From Planctomycetaceae bacterium (lineage in GTDB: Bacteria; Planctomycetota; Planctomycetia; Planctomycetales; Planctomycetaceae): 46,242 nucleotides of DNA. The notes below the pieces were generated by a model. The model saw only the letters and a program-made list of their open reading frames with translations. It made no database searches and was not told the origin of the DNA. Each line of letters opens with the position of its first letter. Positions within the stretch are counted from its first letter, which is position 1. This document shows positions 42,917 through 46,242 of the stretch, in pieces. Made by a program: the position numbers and the translations under genes. Location of the stretch: the NCBI GenBank assembly GCA_041398785.1, contig JAWKUA010000035.1, positions 1 to 46,242 of the forward strand. The letters are read 5' to 3'.

Positions 42917-45900
42917 ATGACGGACAACCTGCTGCAACGTCTGAAACGCGCCTGGGAAAGCGGACAGCCTCCGGATCTGCGCCAGGTGATTCCGGAGTTC
43001 GACGCGCTGTCCCCTGATGATCGGGCGATTCTGATTTCCGAAGATCAGCGCCGCTCCGCCGCTCACGGAACGCTGCGAGGCGTGGAGCTGTATCTGACGG
43101 AATATGCCGCCGGCATCGACGATTCGCTGCGGCTGGACCTGATTTATCACGAATTCGTGTTGCGCGACGAAGCCGGCCAGGAGCCTGAAGCGTCGGAGTA
43201 TCTCGACCGATTTCCGCAATACCGGGAGTCCCTGGAACGCCAGTTTGCTCTGCATGCAGCTCTGACCGCCGGTGCGGCCGACGCGACGGTGGAAGCGGAT
43301 TTCCACGACGTCAGCACGATCGACATCGATCGACATCGGAGTTCTGCGTTCGCTGCCGGCGCGCGTGAACAGCCGCTGACGTCGCTGCCTTCCATCGAAG
43401 GGTTCGAGTTGCTGGAACTGGCCGGTCGCGGAGCCAGCGGTGTCGTGTACAAAGCCCGCGATCTGCGTCTGCAGCGCGATGTGGCTTTGAAGATGCTCAT
43501 CAGCGGCGGACACGCCAGCCCGGACGAAGTCGCCCGTTTGCGGCGTGAAGCGGAGTCCGCGGCACGGCTGCAGCATCCGCGGATCGTGACGATTCATCAG
43601 GTTGGCCAGGCCGGCAGTGTTCCGTTTCTTGTGATGGAGTTCATCGACGGCCCGACTCTGGCCGATCTGCTGCGCGACGGCCCGCTGCTGACTGATCGCG
43701 CGGTGGATCTGCTGCTGCCGATTGCAGACGCCGTGCAGTGCGCCAACGAACATCAGGTCATTCATCGCGATCTGAAGCCAGCCAATATCCTGCTGAACCG
43801 CCACGGCCGGCCGTTTGTGACAGACTTCGGACTGGCGCGCGTCGTCGACTCCAGCCTGAGTTCAACCGGCCATGTAGTTGGTACGCCGCGGTACATGTCG
43901 CCGGAGCAGGCGCGGGGCGAACCGGCCACCGCAGCCAGCGATGTGTACGCGCTGGGAGTGATCCTTTACGAATGCCTCAGCGGCCGGCCGCCGTTTCAGG
44001 CGGCCACCACCTGGGATGTTTTGAATCAGATTATTCGCCACGATGCTCCTCGTTTGCGGGAACTGAACACCGCCCTGCCGCGTGATCTGGAAACGCTGTG
44101 CGCGAAGTGTCTGGAGAAGGATCCGCGGCGGCGATACGACACGGCCGCCGAATTCGCCGGCGACTTGCGCCGATTTCAAAACGGACAGCCGCTTATCGCC
44201 AGACCGGTTGGTCGCCTGCAATGCGCTGTCAAGTGGTGCGTTCGAAATCCGGTCATCGCGGCTTTGCTGGGGACCGTCGCGCTGGCTTTGATTTCGACCG
44301 CGATCGTGGCGACCGTGTCACAGCGCCGCGTATCGGACGCGTTGACCGCCACAAACAGGTCGCTGGACCGCGAACGCCGCCAGCGCGATGTCGCGATCGC
44401 CGCCATGAACGATCTTGTGTATCGCGTTTACGACGATCTCGAAAAACGCGAAGCCAGCGTCGCGGCGCGCGGAGAAGTGCTGCTGTCGGCGATCGACGGA
44501 CTACAGAAAATTATGGACGACGGAGGTGACCGGGACGACACGCGTCTGACGATGGCGACGGCTCGCAACCGCTATGCGTACATCCTGACTCAGCAGGCTC
44601 GCTACGACGACGCGAAGGACGAATACCTGAAATCCATTTCGCTGGCGGAATCCGTCACCGGTCCGCAAGCCGTTCGCGCGCAGGCTCAGTGTTACATCAA
44701 TCTGGCGCACTTCTTCGAACGCACGGCCGAGTTCAACCGCGTCGAAGAACCGGCCGGTCACGCGATCGGGCTTCTGGATGACCTGTTGAGTCACGATCCG
44801 GACGACGGTGAACTCAGGCGGCTTCGATGCCTGGCGATGTACCGCCGCGCTTCCGCTCAGGCCGGAACGAACGATGCCGCTTCCGCTCGCGCCACGGCGC
44901 AGGCAGCGCTCGCCGACGCGGAATCGCTGCTGGCCGTCAATCCGCAGCAGCCGGCACTGCGCGAACTCGTGATTGACCTGGCAGGTCATGCGGCTCGCCA
45001 GTGCATTTGGCTGGGCGAGGGCACCGCCGCGGAACCGCTGTTCGGGCGAGCTCTGGAGCTGCTGGCTCAGGAAGACATCGAAACCACCGAAGACGTTCAG
45101 AAGCGCACTCGCTACTACCAGACGATTCGCGACCTGGCAGACATTCGATTCGCCCGCATGCAGTATGCCGAAGCCCGCGGCGGTCTGGAAAAAGCCGTTG
45201 CCGGGCTGAAGAAGCTGGTGGACGCCGAACCCGAACGGCCTGGTTTTCGACTTCGGCTGGCGTCGGCACAGTTGCGTCTGGCTCAGTACGTCATGGCCTC
45301 CGGGGAGTTCGAACGGTCGCGGGAACTGGCCGCGCGCAGCATCGAACATTATTCCGTCGCGGTGGAATCCAGCCCGGAACTCGCGGTTCAGCGACTGCAG
45401 ATTGCGATCGGCTGGAACCTTCTGGCCGGCATCAATCTGCGCGAAGGCCGCACGTCGGACGCTTTGCAGTGCCTGGCGAATTTCGTGTCGAACCTGCAGC
45501 CGATTGAGGACGCTTTTCAATTGCAGACGGCTGTCGGAACCGTTCGGGAACTGATCGACATTCTGTCCGGTGTGAGCGACGGGACGACTCACGCAACAGC
45601 CGCCGACATTGATCGTGCTCGCCGGGCGTATGAAAACCTGCAGGCCGTACATCACGGCGACTCGGCCGCGTTTGTCGAAGCCCTGCCGCAACTGCGCAGT
45701 GACGTCGAAAGCTGTCAAAGTGCGGCACTGAAGCCGGTACTGCTGTCCTGGCTGGCCATCAGCAGCGGTCACCGGTATGCCGCTCTGGCAGCGGCGCCGG
45801 ACACGCCGGAAGACCAACTGGCTCAGGCCGCCGAAGACTGCATCCAGGCAATTCAGACTGCGGTTGCGGCGGGAGGCAGTGACCCGGAATCTCCCGTCAG

Positions 45901-45964
45901 CGAACCCGCGTTTCAGGCACTGCGCAACAACAGCCGCTTCCGGGCAGCATTCCCTCCGAAGTAA
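42917..45964 (+). CDS. Transmembrane Ser/Thr protein kinase with TPR-like C-terminus
   Basis: A 1,015-residue PknB-type kinase. An N-terminal region of about 165 residues (QRLKRAWESGQPPDLRQVIP ... YHEFVLRDEAGQEPEASEYLDRFPQY) is typical of planctomycete kinases next to ECF sigma factors. The kinase domain has the glycine loop GRGASGVVYKARD, Lys192, catalytic HRDLKPAN (Asp285) and DFG (Asp303), so it should be active. One transmembrane helix lies near residues 444-467 (VIAALLGTVALALISTAIVATV), followed by a coiled coil and a helical, TPR-like sensor region to the C-terminus. The ATG at 42917 (MTDNLLQRL) fits relatives. It likely forms an operon with the ECF sigma gene and may relay an external signal to it. 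Confidence 0.92.
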   Translation: MTDNLLQRLKRAWESGQPPDLRQVIPEFDALSPDDRAILISEDQRRSAAHGTLRGVELYLTEYAAGIDDSLRLDLIYHEFVLRDEAGQEPEASEYLDRFPQYRESLERQFALHAALTAGAADATVEADFHDVSTIDIDRHRSSAFAAGAREQPLTSLPSIEGFELLELAGRGASGVVYKARDLRLQRDVALKMLISGGHASPDEVARLRREAESAARLQHPRIVTIHQVGQAGSVPFLVMEFIDGPTLADLLRDGPLLTDRAVDLLLPIADAVQCANEHQVIHRDLKPANILLNRHGRPFVTDFGLARVVDSSLSSTGHVVGTPRYMSPEQARGEPATAASDVYALGVILYECLSGRPPFQAATTWDVLNQIIRHDAPRLRELNTALPRDLETLCAKCLEKDPRRRYDTAAEFAGDLRRFQNGQPLIARPVGRLQCAVKWCVRNPVIAALLGTVALALISTAIVATVSQRRVSDALTATNRSLDRERRQRDVAIAAMNDLVYRVYDDLEKREASVAARGEVLLSAIDGLQKIMDDGGDRDDTRLTMATARNRYAYILTQQARYDDAKDEYLKSISLAESVTGPQAVRAQAQCYINLAHFFERTAEFNRVEEPAGHAIGLLDDLLSHDPDDGELRRLRCLAMYRRASAQAGTNDAASARATAQAALADAESLLAVNPQQPALRELVIDLAGHAARQCIWLGEGTAAEPLFGRALELLAQEDIETTEDVQKRTRYYQTIRDLADIRFARMQYAEARGGLEKAVAGLKKLVDAEPERPGFRLRLASAQLRLAQYVMASGEFERSRELAARSIEHYSVAVESSPELAVQRLQIAIGWNLLAGINLREGRTSDALQCLANFVSNLQPIEDAFQLQTAVGTVRELIDILSGVSDGTTHATAADIDRARRAYENLQAVHHGDSAAFVEALPQLRSDVESCQSAALKPVLLSWLAISSGHRYAALAAAPDTPEDQLAQAAEDCIQAIQTAVAAGGSDPESPVSEPAFQALRNNSRFRAAFPPK

Positions 45965-46242
45965 CGCCTAGGCCGTTGGTATCGCTGGCGAAACCGAATG
46001 GTCGCCAAGACTACATTCGCCAATGGACCCTGCGAACCCCGCGATAACCTGATCGGAGGGATACAAGTCAGCAAGGTAAGCCGCAGGGGAACAAACATGT
46101 ACTCTTCACTGTGCCAGAAAGTTAGTGTAGCCATTGCCGTACCATAGGACGAAATGACCTGGTTAGCGCGACCGCCCTGTTGGGGGCTTTGAAATCGGCA
46201 TTGTGCTTCAGTGGTGGATTGCTTGCGGACGGCGGCTGCGGA
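45965..46242. other. Downstream sequence at window edge
   Basis: About 280 bp after the kinase stop. No gene start, tRNA or clear terminator is recognised before the window ends. Confidence 0.3.

Overview
The window looks like chromosomal DNA from a member of the Planctomycetes (Planctomycetota). Signs are a DUF1559 protein with a pilin-like N-terminus, a giant surface protein with the planctomycete-type 'ESLENRTLL' motif after its N-terminus, an ECF sigma factor paired with a large Ser/Thr kinase carrying a TPR-like C-terminus, a membrane-anchored beta-propeller protein, a Uma2-family protein and GC-rich, hairpin-forming intergenic repeats. The species cannot be named from the sequence.

Left block (1-15.3 kb), core-like: a zinc-type alcohol dehydrogenase that has lost its structural zinc loop; an NfnA/NfnB-type (SudB/SudA-like) flavoprotein pair on the minus strand broken by five single-base frame slips; an RND adaptor and permease in one operon; a Uma2 protein; phosphoenolpyruvate synthase; a TrxC-type thioredoxin with a zinc ribbon; a two-CBS protein; a hemerythrin-like protein; and tRNA-Lys(UUU) on the minus strand.

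Middle block (about 15.3-26.3 kb), accessory: it starts beside the tRNA with a tyrosine recombinase that has its own promoter and 11-bp tandem repeats. It continues with an hsdR/hsdM remnant, a RepA-family replication initiator preceded by six 22-bp-spaced iterons and an A-rich stretch, and a parA gene translationally coupled to a small probable centromere-binding gene, with a repeat-rich candidate centromere/operator upstream. The rest is a set of short plasmid/ICE-type conserved genes, an ORF6N-domain protein and a Fic enzyme. Together this reads as an iteron plasmid, or plasmid-like integrative element, resident in the chromosome. No relaxase or conjugation gene is visible and no att repeats could be fixed.

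Right block (26.3-46.2 kb), surface and signalling: a membrane-anchored beta-propeller protein followed closely by a DUF1559 protein; then a roughly 3,600-residue repeat protein on the minus strand, divergent from an ECF sigma factor and a transmembrane Ser/Thr kinase. The divergent layout suggests, but does not prove, that the sigma/kinase pair is linked to control of the giant protein.

The strongest leads are the iteron/RepA/Par/recombinase unit with its structured intergenic DNA, the five-slip nfnAB locus, the hsd fusion remnant and the architecture of the giant protein.
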